The notes: generated by a model not told the origin, from the sequence alone. A stretch of 45,058 nucleotides of DNA from Planctomycetaceae bacterium (GCA_011525785.1 WYBT01000010.1:1-45058), one strand, 5' to 3'. Counted from the first letter of the stretch, positions 1-9,250 are shown. Numbers and translations are program-made.

Positions 1-173
1 GGATGAGCGGCTCGATCTCGATCTGGATGCACCCCGAGTCGGGAGTGCCGGTGGCCATCAGTGGAACGGTTCCAGCCGGGCCCGTGACGCTCGATGTGAG
101 CGTGGAGCTCGAGCGCTACCGCGGCACGGCCGAGTCCTTCCGCGCCGTCGTCAAGGGCGCCGGCGGCGGCTGA
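1..173 (+). CDS. C-terminal end of an unknown protein (5' truncated by window)
   Basis: An open frame enters from the left edge and stops at TGA 171-173, giving about 56 residues that end in a Gly-rich tail (KGAGGG). The piece is rich in alternating Val, Ser and Thr, which suits a beta-rich domain, but I recognise no family. An in-frame ATG at position 3 is probably internal, because the frame is open to the edge. It converges with the ygfZ-like gene, only nine bases away. Confidence 0.45.
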   Translation, partial: MSGSISIWMHPESGVPVAISGTVPAGPVTLDVSVELERYRGTAESFRAVVKGAGGG

Positions 174-182
174 TCTCCGGCG

Positions 183-1403
183 CTACTCGAACTCGCCAGT
201 GGGGGGCAGCGCATCCCTGCGCACGGGGATCGCGACGACCGTCGCTTCACCGAGCGGGGACTGCGCGTCGCCGATGCGAAAGCGCGTCCCGACCGCCTGG
301 CTGCGCCGCTTGACATAGGCCAGGACCAGTCCGCGGTCGAGCTCGAACGAGTACGCCCAAGAGGTGCACACACCCAGGTCGCGCCACTCGCCCGCGTCCT
401 CGCGCAATAGGCGCGCACCGCGCGGAATCGGGTCGTCGTGGCTCACCGCGAGCGCGACGAGCCGCTTGTTGAGTCCGCCGTAGGTGTCGATCTTGGCCAC
501 GACCTCCTGGCCGATGTAGCAACCCTTGTCGAGCGAGAACGCGCGCTCCAGGCGGGCTTCCTGCGGGTAGACGCTGTCGTCGATGTCGAGTTCCGGCTCC
601 GCCCATCCGGCTTCGACGCGCAGGCTGTCGTACGCCACCCGCCCCATGGGCTGCGCGCCCTGCGCGGCCAGCGCGGACCACAGCGCCGCCACCCGCTCCG
701 GGCCTGCGTCCAGGCGCACTCCGGAGCTCCCGGCGACCGGCGTGCGCGCGATCGCGACCGCGGCGCCCTCGAATTGACCGCTCACGTGCGCGTGCGCTTG
801 CTCGGGGGGCCGTACGGCGCAGACGCGCTCGACGATTTCGTCCGCGCGCGGGCCGCAAAGCGCGAGCGGAGCGTGGCGCTCGGTGAGATCGGTGAAGCTG
901 ACCTTTTCGCTGAAGCGGTAGGTGTCGAGTGCAGAGAGCAGTGCTGCCGCGCGGCCCGGCGAAGTCGAGAGCAGGATGCGGTCGGACTCGACGCTGAGGT
1001 CGAAGTCGAACAGCACCTTGCCCTTGCTCGAGAGCAGCAGGTTGCGCGCACCTTGTCCCGCGACGAGCTTGCGGACCTCGTTGGCGCTCAAGCGGTGCAG
1101 GAACGATGCAGCCTCCGGGCCGCGCAGCTCGAGGCAGCCCCGATCGGTCTGGTCGAGCATGGCGCAGCCCTCGCGGGCGCTGCGGTACTCGTCGGGAACG
1201 CCGGCGAAAACCAGCGGAAAAGCGCGGGGACCGGACGACAGGGTCGCGCCCTGGGCCAGGTGGAGTTGGACGAGAGCGGAGGCGTTCACGGATTTCGCGG
1301 CGGCGCGCGCCGACGTCGGGGCAGTGGTCGATCCCGCGCACGCGCTGGGCAGCCGCGTCGGGGCGTTGGGGCGGAAGGATAGTGCGCCGTGCGCGTTGTC
1401 CAT
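183..1403 (-). CDS. ygfZ: YgfZ/GcvT-like folate-binding protein
   Basis: This is a member of the YgfZ family (a GcvT-fold, tetrahydrofolate-binding protein that supports assembly or repair of certain Fe-S enzymes). The family signature K-G-C-Y-I-G-Q-E is present near residue 293, followed by the usual K-x-D-T-Y-G-G-x-N-K-R-L stretch, and the N-terminal half matches the usual L-H-x-x-x-G-A through G-x-x-A-x-x-F-L-H pattern. With the ATG at 1403 the protein is 406 residues, and the complement carries GGAG a few bases upstream. The first ~38 residues are low-complexity and absent from typical homologues, so a GTG at 1289 (368 residues) is a real alternative. The gene is divergent from the cytochrome oxidase operon; the 245 bases between hold promoters for both, and TTGACT near 1430 is the only -35-like hexamer I noted there. 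Confidence 0.88.
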   Translation of the reverse strand: MDNAHGALSFRPNAPTRLPSACAGSTTAPTSARAAAKSVNASALVQLHLAQGATLSSGPRAFPLVFAGVPDEYRSAREGCAMLDQTDRGCLELRGPEAASFLHRLSANEVRKLVAGQGARNLLLSSKGKVLFDFDLSVESDRILLSTSPGRAAALLSALDTYRFSEKVSFTDLTERHAPLALCGPRADEIVERVCAVRPPEQAHAHVSGQFEGAAVAIARTPVAGSSGVRLDAGPERVAALWSALAAQGAQPMGRVAYDSLRVEAGWAEPELDIDDSVYPQEARLERAFSLDKGCYIGQEVVAKIDTYGGLNKRLVALAVSHDDPIPRGARLLREDAGEWRDLGVCTSWAYSFELDRGLVLAYVKRRSQAVGTRFRIGDAQSPLGEATVVAIPVRRDALPPTGEFE

Positions 1404-1648
1404 GCGCACTCCGGCGGTCTCTTGGATTCTTGACTCAGTAGATGACCTGCGTACGCTGAAGGAAGTCTTTGCAGTCTTCACGAGTTCCAGACGCACACGT
1501 CCGGTTCCTGGCGAGCCTGCAGGCACTGCCTACCCCTCCGTCCGGACTCGATGCGTTGGAGGCGAGGTCTGCGGGCGCTCCGCGCGCTCCCGGCCTGGCC
1601 GCTGTCGCCTTCGCGTCGCCCCTCCTCGACCCCGTCCCATCGACGTCG

Positions 1649-3007
1649 ATGCGCATCCGACCCTGCCTGTACGCCCTGGCCGCGGCCGCACTGCTCGGCG
1701 CGGGCTGCCAGCTCGATCTCGCGTCCGAGCCCGCCGATCCGGTCGTCCACTACTCGTTGTCGCCGACCACCACGGCGCTGGATGAAGCTGGGGAGCCGCT
1801 CCTGCCGCTGGCCGAGCAGGATCACATCGCCGGTTCGCTGACGATGCTGTTCGGCACGCCCGCCAACCCGCGTTTCCTGCGCACGGCGGAGTGGGTCGAC
1901 GACGAATTCGACCCCAACTGGCCGACGTACGCGGCCGACGACAACGGGGGCGGCGAGTTCAGCGAGGACGAGCTGGCCGCCATCAAGGCCGACAACGAGC
2001 GCGACTTCCGCCGCGAGTTGGCGCTGATCGAAGCGGGCCGCTACGAAGACGTGGTGCTGCCTAGTTGGATGCCCGACCTGCGCTCGAAGTGGGCGGCCCA
2101 CCTCGCGAGCAAGCCCGCCGACGCGCGCGACGCCGAGTTCCAGGGCGAGGCCAAGGCGCTGCTGGTCGACTTCTACCCGACGCTTCGCGACTCCGCGGAG
2201 CTCTACCGCCAGCAGTGCCTGCACTGCCACGGCGTCGAGGGCGGGGGCGACGGCCCGACCGCGCCGTTCCTCAATCCCAAACCGCGCGACTACCGCGCGG
2301 GCGTGTTCAAGTTCACCTCGATGAAGGACAAGTCGACGCCTCGCCGCGAAGACCTCTACCGCATCCTCGACGAAGGCGTCACCGGCACCGCGATGCCCTC
2401 GTTCCGACGCTTCTCGCAGGCCGAGCTTCACGGCCTGGTCGACTACGTCCGCTTGCTGTCGATGCGCGGCATGGTCGAACGCGACCTGGTCAACACCTAC
2501 CTCAACGAAGAAGCGCTCTCCATGGAGGCGGTGTTGGAGTCGTTCAGCGCGGTGTGGGACAAGTGGGGCAAGGCGGCTGAGAAGCACACCCAGTTCGACG
2601 GCGCCGTTCCCGCTCCGAGCAAGGAGTCGATCGAACGCGGTCGCACGCTGTTCATGGACGCTGCGACCGGCAACTGCTTCTCGTGCCACGGCGCCGAGGG
2701 GCGCGGCGACGGCGCGAGCGCCTTCACCAAGCACCCCGAGACCGGCGAGACGATCCCCGCCTACAAGGACGATTGGGGCAACGAGATCCTGCCGCGCAAC
2801 CTGCGCCAGGGGATCTTCCGCGGCGGCCGCCGGCCGATCGACATCTACTACCGCATCAAGAACGGCATCAACGGCACCCCGATGCCGGCGGCCGTGTCGA
2901 CCATGAGCGACGACGACATCTGGGCGCTCGTGCACTACGTCGGGTCGCTTTCCGAGGCGCCGCGCGTCCGGCCTTCGTCGCACTCCAAGTCCAACGCCGA
3001 CCACTAA
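1649..3007 (+). CDS. Di-heme c-type cytochrome lipoprotein
   Basis: The protein is 452 residues from the ATG at 1649. It begins with a signal peptide ending in a lipobox (L-G-A-G-C, Cys20), so it should be anchored to the outer face of the cytoplasmic membrane. There are two heme c sites: CLHCH at about 190-194 with a likely Met ligand in G-T-A-M-P, and CFSCH at about 343-347 with G-T-P-M-P. It is the first gene of the oxidase operon, 24 bases before coxB, and coxB lacks its own cytochrome domain. It is therefore a good candidate to deliver electrons to the CuA centre. Longer upstream starts in frame would bury the signal peptide, so I reject them. Confidence 0.9.
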   Translation: MRIRPCLYALAAAALLGAGCQLDLASEPADPVVHYSLSPTTTALDEAGEPLLPLAEQDHIAGSLTMLFGTPANPRFLRTAEWVDDEFDPNWPTYAADDNGGGEFSEDELAAIKADNERDFRRELALIEAGRYEDVVLPSWMPDLRSKWAAHLASKPADARDAEFQGEAKALLVDFYPTLRDSAELYRQQCLHCHGVEGGGDGPTAPFLNPKPRDYRAGVFKFTSMKDKSTPRREDLYRILDEGVTGTAMPSFRRFSQAELHGLVDYVRLLSMRGMVERDLVNTYLNEEALSMEAVLESFSAVWDKWGKAAEKHTQFDGAVPAPSKESIERGRTLFMDAATGNCFSCHGAEGRGDGASAFTKHPETGETIPAYKDDWGNEILPRNLRQGIFRGGRRPIDIYYRIKNGINGTPMPAAVSTMSDDDIWALVHYVGSLSEAPRVRPSSHSKSNADH

Positions 3008-3031
3008 TCCCCAGCGAACCGCAAGCCGACC

Positions 3032-3808
3032 ATGCGACTGATCGCTTCTTTGCTGCTCCTCGCGGTCCCGATCCTGGGGGTCTACACCTTCATGACGGCC
3101 GCGGACCACGACTGGTGGTTCCCGCCGGCGTACTCGACCTTCGCGCCGGACATCGACTGGCTGTTCGACTTCATCATGTACATGGTGGCGTTCACGTTCA
3201 TCGTCACGGAGGTGGCGTTGGCGTGGTTCGTCTTCAAGTACTCGGCGAAGCGCAACGACAAGGGCGTCTTCACGCACGGCAGCCACAAGCTGGAAATGAT
3301 CTGGACGGCGATCCCCGCGGTCGCGCTGCTGGTGATCGCGTTCACGCAGATGGAGACCTTCGCGAAGATCAAGTTCGCGAGCGGCTTTCCCACGCAGGGA
3401 CGCTTCACGCGCGAGAAGCCGATCGCGCAGGTCTGGGCGAGCCAGTTCGACTGGCGCACGCGCTACCCCGGCGACGACGGCGTGCTCGGCACGGTCGACG
3501 ACCTGGAGGCCTCCTACGAGTTCGTCGTGCCGGTGAACGAGGACATCGTCTTCGAACTGCGCTCGCGCGACGTGATCCACAGCTGGTTCGTGCCCGAGTT
3601 CCGCCTGAAGCAGGACGCGCTGCCGGGCCACACCATTCCGGTGTGGTTCAACGCCACCAAGGAAGGCAGCTACGACCTGGTCTGCGCCGAACTGTGTGGC
3701 TGGGGCCACTACAAGATGTCCGGGCGCGTGCGGGTGGTTTCCGCGCAGGAATTCGATGCGTACCAGGCCGACCTGAAGGCCAAGTGGTTCTCCAACGGCA
3801 AGGAGTGA
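3032..3808 (+). CDS. coxB: Cytochrome c oxidase subunit II
   Basis: This subunit receives electrons from cytochrome c through its binuclear CuA centre. The 258-residue protein has an N-terminal hydrophobic segment, a further transmembrane segment near residues 46-68 and another near 92-106, followed by a periplasmic cupredoxin domain. CuA ligands are visible: His183 in D-V-I-H-S-W, then C218-A-E220-L-C222-G-W-G-H226-Y-K-M229. Unlike the fused caa3-type subunit II it ends after the CuA domain; the heme c function is supplied by the separate gene just upstream. It is followed by coxA after seven bases. Confidence 0.96.
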   Translation: MRLIASLLLLAVPILGVYTFMTAADHDWWFPPAYSTFAPDIDWLFDFIMYMVAFTFIVTEVALAWFVFKYSAKRNDKGVFTHGSHKLEMIWTAIPAVALLVIAFTQMETFAKIKFASGFPTQGRFTREKPIAQVWASQFDWRTRYPGDDGVLGTVDDLEASYEFVVPVNEDIVFELRSRDVIHSWFVPEFRLKQDALPGHTIPVWFNATKEGSYDLVCAELCGWGHYKMSGRVRVVSAQEFDAYQADLKAKWFSNGKE

Positions 3809-3815
3809 GGCGAAC

Positions 3816-5657
3816 GTGAACCCCGTATCCACCCCCGCTGCGCCCGTCGTCACGCATCCCTCGACCGGCCTCCAGCCCGGCGAAGGCGCGCCGGGCACGA
3901 TGCGCGAGCATCACGACCACCACGAACTTGGCTTCCTGAGCAAGTACGTGTTCTCGGTCGATCACAAGATCATCGGGCTCCAGTTCCTGTTCTCAGGCTT
4001 GGTGTTCCTGGTGCTCGGCGGCCTCATGGCCATGGCCATTCGCTACCAGCTCGCCTGGCCTTGGAAGCCGATGCCCGGACTCTCGTGGATGTTCCCCGCG
4101 ACCGGCGGGGCGATCACGCCCGAGTTCTACACCATGCTCTTCACCATGCATGGGACGATCATGATCTTCTTCGTGATCATCCCGTTGCTGACGGGCGCCT
4201 TCGGGAACTTTCTCATTCCACTCATGATCGGCGCGCCCGACATGGCCTTCCCGAAACTCAACATGTTCGGGTACTGGGCCATGTGGCCGGCCTTCGTGCT
4301 GATCCTCATGGGCTTCTTCGTCGAGGGCGGTCACGCCGCTGGCGGCTGGACGAGCTATCCGCCGCTGTCGACGATCGAGAGCGCGGCGCCGGGCTCGCTC
4401 AGCGGGCAGACGTACTGGCTGATGTCGCTCACGTGGGTCGGCGTCAGCTCGATGATGGGCGCGGTCAACTACGTGACCACGATCGTGAAGATGCGCGCGC
4501 CGGGCATGACCATGATGCGCATGCCGCTCTCGGTTTGGGGGCTGCTGATCGCAGCCTTCCTGCAGCTTTTCGCGCTGCCGGTCTTGACCGCCGCGAGCAT
4601 CATGCAGTTGCTCGACCGCGTGATCGACACGGGCTTCTTCACGCCGACCAACCTGATCGTCAACAACCTGACGCCCGACTCGTTCGCGCACGGGATGCCG
4701 GCGGCGGCGGCAGGCGGGCAGCCGCTCTTGTGGCAGCACCTGTTCTGGTTCTACAGCCACCCCGCGGTGTACATCCTCGTCGTGCCGGCGATGGGTTTCA
4801 CCTCGGACATCCTGGCCGTGCACGCGCGCAAGCCGATCTTCGGCTACAAGCCGATGGTCTACTCCATGGCGGCCATCGCCGGCCTGGGTTTCATCGTGTG
4901 GGGCCACCACATGTTCACCTCGGGCATGAACCCCGCGCTCGGCATGAGCTTCATGGTCGCGACGATCATGATCGCGCTCCCGTCGGCGATCAAAGTGTTC
5001 AACTGGCTGGGCACCTTGTGGGGTGGTCGCATCCGCCTGAACACCCCGATGCTGTTCGCGATCGGCTTCGTGTCCATGTTCATCATCGGCGGCCTGTCGG
5101 GCATCTGGATGGCCGCGACCCCGGTCGACATCTACATCCACGACACCTACATCGTGGTGGCGCACTTCCACTACGTGGTGTTCGCCGGGTCGATGTTCGC
5201 GATCTTCTCCGCCATCTATCACTGGTACCCGAAGATGTTCGGGCGCGTGATGAACGAGACGCTGGGCAAGATCCACTTCGTGGGCACGTTCATCTTCACG
5301 AACTGCACCTTCTACATGATGCACCAGCTCGGGGTTGCGGGCCTGATGCGCCGCACCGCCGACCCGTACGCGTACGACGTGTATGCGCACCTGCAGCCGC
5401 TGAACGAGTTCATCACGCTCTCGGCCTTCTGCATGTTCGTGTGGCAGATCTTCTTCGTGGTGAACTTCTTCCACTCGCTGTTCTGGGGCATGCGCGTCGG
5501 CCGCAATCCCTGGCAGGCCAACTCGCTCGAGTGGGACGCGCCCTCGCCCCCCGGCCACGGCAACTTCGACGCGCCGCTCCTGGTGCACCGCGGGCCGTAC
5601 GAGTACAGCAGCCCGGAAGTCGCCGAGGACTACTTGCCGCAGACGCGCGCGGTCTAG
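3816..5657 (+). CDS. coxA: Cytochrome c oxidase subunit I (A2-type heme-copper oxidase)
   Basis: This is the catalytic, proton-pumping subunit carrying low-spin heme a and the heme a3-CuB centre. The GTG start at 3816 gives 613 residues, with about twelve transmembrane segments after a His-rich N-terminus. Heme and copper ligands are visible in F-T-M-H-G-T, Y-S-H-P-A-V-Y, G-H-H-M-F and A-H-F-H-Y-V. The helix VI motif is Y-S-H-P-A-V-Y instead of G-H-P-E-V-Y. The D-channel glutamate is therefore absent and replaced by the Tyr-Ser pair that defines the A2 subfamily (for example Thermus and Rhodothermus caa3). The rest of the protein looks intact and functional. Confidence 0.97.
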   Translation: MNPVSTPAAPVVTHPSTGLQPGEGAPGTMREHHDHHELGFLSKYVFSVDHKIIGLQFLFSGLVFLVLGGLMAMAIRYQLAWPWKPMPGLSWMFPATGGAITPEFYTMLFTMHGTIMIFFVIIPLLTGAFGNFLIPLMIGAPDMAFPKLNMFGYWAMWPAFVLILMGFFVEGGHAAGGWTSYPPLSTIESAAPGSLSGQTYWLMSLTWVGVSSMMGAVNYVTTIVKMRAPGMTMMRMPLSVWGLLIAAFLQLFALPVLTAASIMQLLDRVIDTGFFTPTNLIVNNLTPDSFAHGMPAAAAGGQPLLWQHLFWFYSHPAVYILVVPAMGFTSDILAVHARKPIFGYKPMVYSMAAIAGLGFIVWGHHMFTSGMNPALGMSFMVATIMIALPSAIKVFNWLGTLWGGRIRLNTPMLFAIGFVSMFIIGGLSGIWMAATPVDIYIHDTYIVVAHFHYVVFAGSMFAIFSAIYHWYPKMFGRVMNETLGKIHFVGTFIFTNCTFYMMHQLGVAGLMRRTADPYAYDVYAHLQPLNEFITLSAFCMFVWQIFFVVNFFHSLFWGMRVGRNPWQANSLEWDAPSPPGHGNFDAPLLVHRGPYEYSSPEVAEDYLPQTRAV

Positions 5658-5709
5658 TTCCAGCGTGCGTCCACCAGCTCACGCGTCGACCCGCGCCAAC
5701 GGTTCCAAG

Positions 5710-6702
5710 ATGTCATCCGGCGTCCAGACAGCCGACCAACGTCGCAGCCTCGCGCGCGCGCTCGCGCGGGGCGTATGGCTGTGCGCCGCGATCCTGGTGG
5801 CGTTCGGAGGCGCGATCACGACCTTGCGCGCGGGCATGGCGATCGACGGCTGGTGGGTGCTGGATCGAGGCAACGGCGATCACTTCCTGCTGGCTTATCC
5901 GCTCGAGAAGTGGTTTGCCAATCGCGGGACCTTTGCCGAGCACACCCATCGTCTGGTGGGGGTGGTCGTCGGCCTCCTCTCGATCCTCTACGTCGCGGTT
6001 CGCTGGCTCGAGCGTCCGCGCGCGGGGCGCAAACTTGCGCTCGCCTGGGCCGGACTCGCGGCGGTGTGCGTCCAGGGCGCGGTCGGCGGTTTCCGGGTCC
6101 TCGAGAACAGCGAGGATCTGGCCTTCCTCCACGGCGCGCTGGCGCAGCTGGTGTTCGCGCTGCTGGGCGTGAACGTTGTCGTGAGCGCCGCGGAGTGGGA
6201 CTCGCCGCCGAGTGACTCGCGCTCGAACGCCTCGCCGATAGGCCGGATATCTCCGCGACGCGCGTGGATCACGGCGGCGTTGGTGTACTCGCAGACGGTC
6301 TTGGGCGCCTGGCTGCGGCACACCGGCGCGGAACTCGCCTTGAGTCTGCACCTGGTGTTCGCCGCGGTCGCGACGATCGCCGTGCTGGCGCTCGCGCGCG
6401 ATCTGCGCCGGAGCGGCGACGGCGCCGCGCTCCTCGCGCGCCGAGGGCGGCGTCTCCAGTGGCTCGTGAGCATCCAGTTGTCGTTGGGGCTCGTCACACT
6501 GCTGGCGATCTTCGTCGTCAGCGGCGGATTCACCGCCGAGGTGTCGATCCTCGAGACGCTCAGCGCGACCGCGCACGTTCTGACCGGCGCGCTGTTGCTG
6601 CAGGAGGCGGTTGCCAGCGCGCTGTGGTTGGGGCGTGATGCGCGCGTCCGTGCGACTCGCTCCCTGAATGCGCACGGACTGTCCCTGGAGGCGGCGCGAT
6701 GA
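5710..6702 (+). CDS. ctaA: Heme A synthase
   Basis: CtaA/COX15 oxidises the C8 methyl of heme O to the formyl group of heme A in the membrane. The protein is 330 residues with about eight hydrophobic segments and the four conserved His regions, visible as E-H-T-H-R-L-V-G, F-L-H-G-A-L, S-L-H-L-V-F and T-A-H-V-L-T-G. I chose the ATG at 5710; a GTG at 5665 would add 15 residues. The stop codon region overlaps the ctaB start by four bases (ATGA), so the two are translationally coupled. Placement between coxA and ctaB fits a supply line for the oxidase cofactor. Confidence 0.92.
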   Translation: MSSGVQTADQRRSLARALARGVWLCAAILVAFGGAITTLRAGMAIDGWWVLDRGNGDHFLLAYPLEKWFANRGTFAEHTHRLVGVVVGLLSILYVAVRWLERPRAGRKLALAWAGLAAVCVQGAVGGFRVLENSEDLAFLHGALAQLVFALLGVNVVVSAAEWDSPPSDSRSNASPIGRISPRRAWITAALVYSQTVLGAWLRHTGAELALSLHLVFAAVATIAVLALARDLRRSGDGAALLARRGRRLQWLVSIQLSLGLVTLLAIFVVSGGFTAEVSILETLSATAHVLTGALLLQEAVASALWLGRDARVRATRSLNAHGLSLEAAR

Positions 6703-7625
6703 ACCAGCCGGCCCGTTCGGTCCCCGCCGTTGCCGCGGAGGAGAGTCTGTGGGCTGCCTGGGCCACGCTCGCCAAGGCGCGCATCACGGCCATGGTCGGC
6801 TTCGCCGCGTTCGTCGGCGGACTCTTGGGCCAGGGGCGCGGCGCTGACGTCGCGCGCGTCGCCGAGGCGGCGCTTTGGATCGCACTGGTCTCGGCGGCCT
6901 CGTGCATGTTCAACCAGTTGCTCGAGCGCGACGTCGATGCCCGCATGGAGCGCACCAGCCGCCGTCCGCTCGTGACCGGCCGCGTGCGCTCGCGGGACGT
7001 CGTGTTCGTCGCCGCGGCTCTCGCGCTGGTCGGAGTGCTCGCTCTGGCGCTGCGCTTCAACACGCTCTCGGCGCTCCTCGCGTTGGCCACTCTCGCGGCC
7101 TACGCGCTGGTCTACACGCCGCTCAAGCGCCTCAGCACCCTCAACACCGCCGTTGGCGCGATCCCTGGCGCGATGCCGCCGCTGATCGGTTTCGTGGCTG
7201 CTGCCGGCGCGCCGGGTGCGTGGGCTTGGCACCTCTTCGCGGTGCTGTTCATGTGGCAGTTCCCGCACTTCCTCGCCATCGCCTGGCTCTATCGGCAGGA
7301 CTATGCGCGGGCCGGGCTCAAGATGCTCCCCGCGGTGAAGGGGAGCGAAGGGATCGCGGGTCGCCAAGCCCTGCTGTACAGCCTCGCGCTCGTCCCGGTG
7401 TCGCTGCTGCCGGTTCTGCGCGGCGACGCCGGACCGCTTTACGCAACGGCCGCGCTGATTCTGGGCGGCGGCTACTGCTTGGCGGCGCTGAGCTTCGCCA
7501 TCGAGCAGAGCATCCCTCGCGCCCGTGCCCTGCTCTACACCTCGCTGGCCTATCTGCCCGCGCTGTTCTCGCTCGTCTTGATGGACCCAACCGTACGCCT
7601 GCTCGGCGCCCGGATGACCCCCTGA
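6699..7625 (+). CDS. ctaB: Protoheme IX farnesyltransferase (heme O synthase)
   Basis: This UbiA-superfamily prenyltransferase adds a farnesyl group to heme B to give heme O, the substrate of CtaA. The 308-residue protein has the family's first Asp-rich motif, N-Q-L-L-E-R-D-V-D-A-R-M-x-R-T-x-x-R-P-L, near residues 69-89. It also has the second conserved loop Y-R-x-D-Y-A-R-A-G-x-x-M-L-P, and about nine transmembrane helices. It overlaps ctaA by four bases and is followed by the subunit III gene after 15 bases. Confidence 0.95.
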   Translation: MNQPARSVPAVAAEESLWAAWATLAKARITAMVGFAAFVGGLLGQGRGADVARVAEAALWIALVSAASCMFNQLLERDVDARMERTSRRPLVTGRVRSRDVVFVAAALALVGVLALALRFNTLSALLALATLAAYALVYTPLKRLSTLNTAVGAIPGAMPPLIGFVAAAGAPGAWAWHLFAVLFMWQFPHFLAIAWLYRQDYARAGLKMLPAVKGSEGIAGRQALLYSLALVPVSLLPVLRGDAGPLYATAALILGGGYCLAALSFAIEQSIPRARALLYTSLAYLPALFSLVLMDPTVRLLGARMTP

Positions 7626-7640
7626 AAGCCCCCGACCGCG

Positions 7641-8276
7641 ATGAGTACGACCGCAGTGATCGCCCCCTACGATCCGGCCGTGGATGCGCCCAAGCCGCAC
7701 CACGCGATCTACGACTACGACAGCGGCCCGCCGGTGCACCGCGGCAAGTTCGCGATCTGGCTGTTCCTCGCGACCGAGATCATGTTCTTCACGGGTCTCA
7801 TCGGGGCCTACATCGTGCTGCGCATGGGCGCGGACACCTGGCCCGACCCGGAGAACCGGCTCGCGGTGCTGATCACCGCCATCAACACCTTCATCCTGAT
7901 CTGCAGCTCCGCCACGATGGTCAAGGCGGTCGAGCAGGCGATGCTCGGCAACAACTCCGAGTTGGTGAAGTGGCTGGCCGCGACGGTCGTGATCGGCGCG
8001 ACGTTCGTCGGCGTGCAGGTGTACGAGTACGCCGAGCTGATCAAGGCCGGCAACCTGCCCAACGTCGACATCTTCTGGTCGACCTTCTACGCCATGACGG
8101 GCTTCCACGGTTTGCACGTCACCGTGGGCGTGATCTGGAACTTCGTCGTGATGATCGCGGCGATGCGCCGCAAGATCCCGCAGGAGAAGTACATGACGGT
8201 CGAGCTCGCCGGCCTGTACTGGCACTTCGTCGACCTCGTCTGGGTGCTCCTGTTCACGATCGTCTACTTGATGTGA
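7641..8276 (+). CDS. coxC: Cytochrome c oxidase subunit III
   Basis: The 211-residue protein has five hydrophobic helices and the subunit III hallmarks: L-F-L-A-T-E-I-M-F-F-T-G in the first helix, G-F-H-G-L-H-V-T-V-G in the middle, and Y-W-H-F-V-D-L-V-W at the C-terminus. Subunit III stabilises subunit I and supports proton uptake. It lacks the first two helices of the seven-helix mitochondrial type, as is usual for bacterial five-helix forms. Confidence 0.95.
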   Translation: MSTTAVIAPYDPAVDAPKPHHAIYDYDSGPPVHRGKFAIWLFLATEIMFFTGLIGAYIVLRMGADTWPDPENRLAVLITAINTFILICSSATMVKAVEQAMLGNNSELVKWLAATVVIGATFVGVQVYEYAELIKAGNLPNVDIFWSTFYAMTGFHGLHVTVGVIWNFVVMIAAMRRKIPQEKYMTVELAGLYWHFVDLVWVLLFTIVYLM

Positions 8277-8316
8277 AGGCCGATTCCTCCGCGCACACGA
8301 CGGACAACCGCATCCC

Positions 8317-8748
8317 ATGAGTCACGACAAAGGCATCGGCTACAGCATCTGGAACATCTTCGTCGCGCTGTTCGTTCTGACCGCGGTCGAGGTCTTCTGG
8401 GGCTACGCGTTCCACCACAACACGGGCTTCATGCTCAAGATGCCGGTGGCGCTCTTCTGGGGCGGACTGCTCCTGATGGCGCTGGTGAAGGGCCTCTTGA
8501 TCTTCATGTACTTCATGCACATGCGCTTCGAGCGCTGGATCGTGTGGGGCTTGATCCTGCCGACGCCGCTCCTGGTGATGATCGTGCTGGCCGCGAACAT
8601 GCCCGACACGTCGTTCAACGAGCAGCGCGACCACCCGGTGGGTTATCTGATCGATGAGACCGGCGAGGTGGTCAACGCGCTCGATCCGCACCACCCGGCG
8701 AAGGGACGCGGAACGCCGCACGGCGCCGTGCCCACCGAGGGCCACTAG
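8317..8748 (+). CDS. Cytochrome c oxidase subunit IV (prokaryotic COX4 type)
   Basis: The 143-residue protein has three transmembrane helices in the first 95 residues and the COX4_pro pattern, in which a helix ending V-K-G-L-L-I-F-M-Y-F-M-H-M-R-F is typical. A polar His-rich tail of about 45 residues follows. Its position directly after subunit III is the usual one. The role is structural in the oxidase complex. Forty bases separate it from the subunit III stop. Confidence 0.88.
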   Translation: MSHDKGIGYSIWNIFVALFVLTAVEVFWGYAFHHNTGFMLKMPVALFWGGLLLMALVKGLLIFMYFMHMRFERWIVWGLILPTPLLVMIVLAANMPDTSFNEQRDHPVGYLIDETGEVVNALDPHHPAKGRGTPHGAVPTEGH

Positions 8749-8812
8749 CCCCAGCAGCGCCCACTCGCGCGCGGCCCTGCCGGTCGCCGCCCTGGCGCCC
8801 GAGGTCTGCCGC

Positions 8813-9250
8813 TTGAGCCTGCACCTGCCCGCGGTCAACGCCAGCCTGAACGCACTTGCGGCCGTGCTGCTCGTGGCGGGGCTGGTTGCGATCAAGTCCG
8901 GTGCGCGCCGCCGTCACGAGCGCCTGATGCAGGCGGCGTTGGCGGTGAGCGCCGCATTCCTGTCGTGCTACCTCTACTACCACTTCGCGGTAGCGCGCGG
9001 GATCCACACGACGTTCAACGGGACGGGTTGGACCAGACCGGCGTACTACGTGCTGCTGCTCTCGCACACGATCCTCGCCGTGGTCAACCTGCCGATGGTG
9101 TTGCGCACCTTCTGGCTCGCGCACAAGGAACGCTGGGAGGCCCATCGGCGTTGGGCGAGGTGGACGTTCCCGATCTGGTTGTACGTGTCGGTGACGGGCG
9201 TCGCGGTGTACCTGGTGCTCTATCACTTCAACCCGCCGGCGCTAGCATGA
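8813..9250 (+). CDS. DUF420 membrane protein
   Basis: The TTG start at 8813 gives a 145-residue protein beginning M-S-L-H-L-P-A-V-N-A-S-L-N, which is where DUF420 proteins normally begin. GAGGT lies a suitable distance upstream. About four transmembrane helices are visible, with the family motifs H-E-R-L-M-Q-A-A and Y-L-Y-Y-H-F. DUF420 members (YozB/CtaM type) accompany oxidase operons and are linked to oxidase assembly; the molecular role is not settled. Its stop overlaps the ATG of the next gene by four bases (ATGA, 9247-9250), tying the putative selenoprotein into this operon. Confidence 0.82.
   Translation: MSLHLPAVNASLNALAAVLLVAGLVAIKSGARRRHERLMQAALAVSAAFLSCYLYYHFAVARGIHTTFNGTGWTRPAYYVLLLSHTILAVVNLPMVLRTFWLAHKERWEAHRRWARWTFPIWLYVSVTGVAVYLVLYHFNPPALA

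Noticed and set aside
1430..1457. Sigma70 promoter for the cox operon (TTGACT with TACGCT)
   Set aside because: The -10 matches the consensus at only three of six positions, and the start would lie about 185 bases before the first gene.
1478..3898. 806-codon frame on the - strand
   Set aside because: It is antisense to the cytochrome c and coxB genes, whose motifs are unmistakable.
4061..6172. 703-codon frame on the + strand
   Set aside because: It overlaps coxA and ctaA out of frame; those carry the conserved heme and copper ligands.
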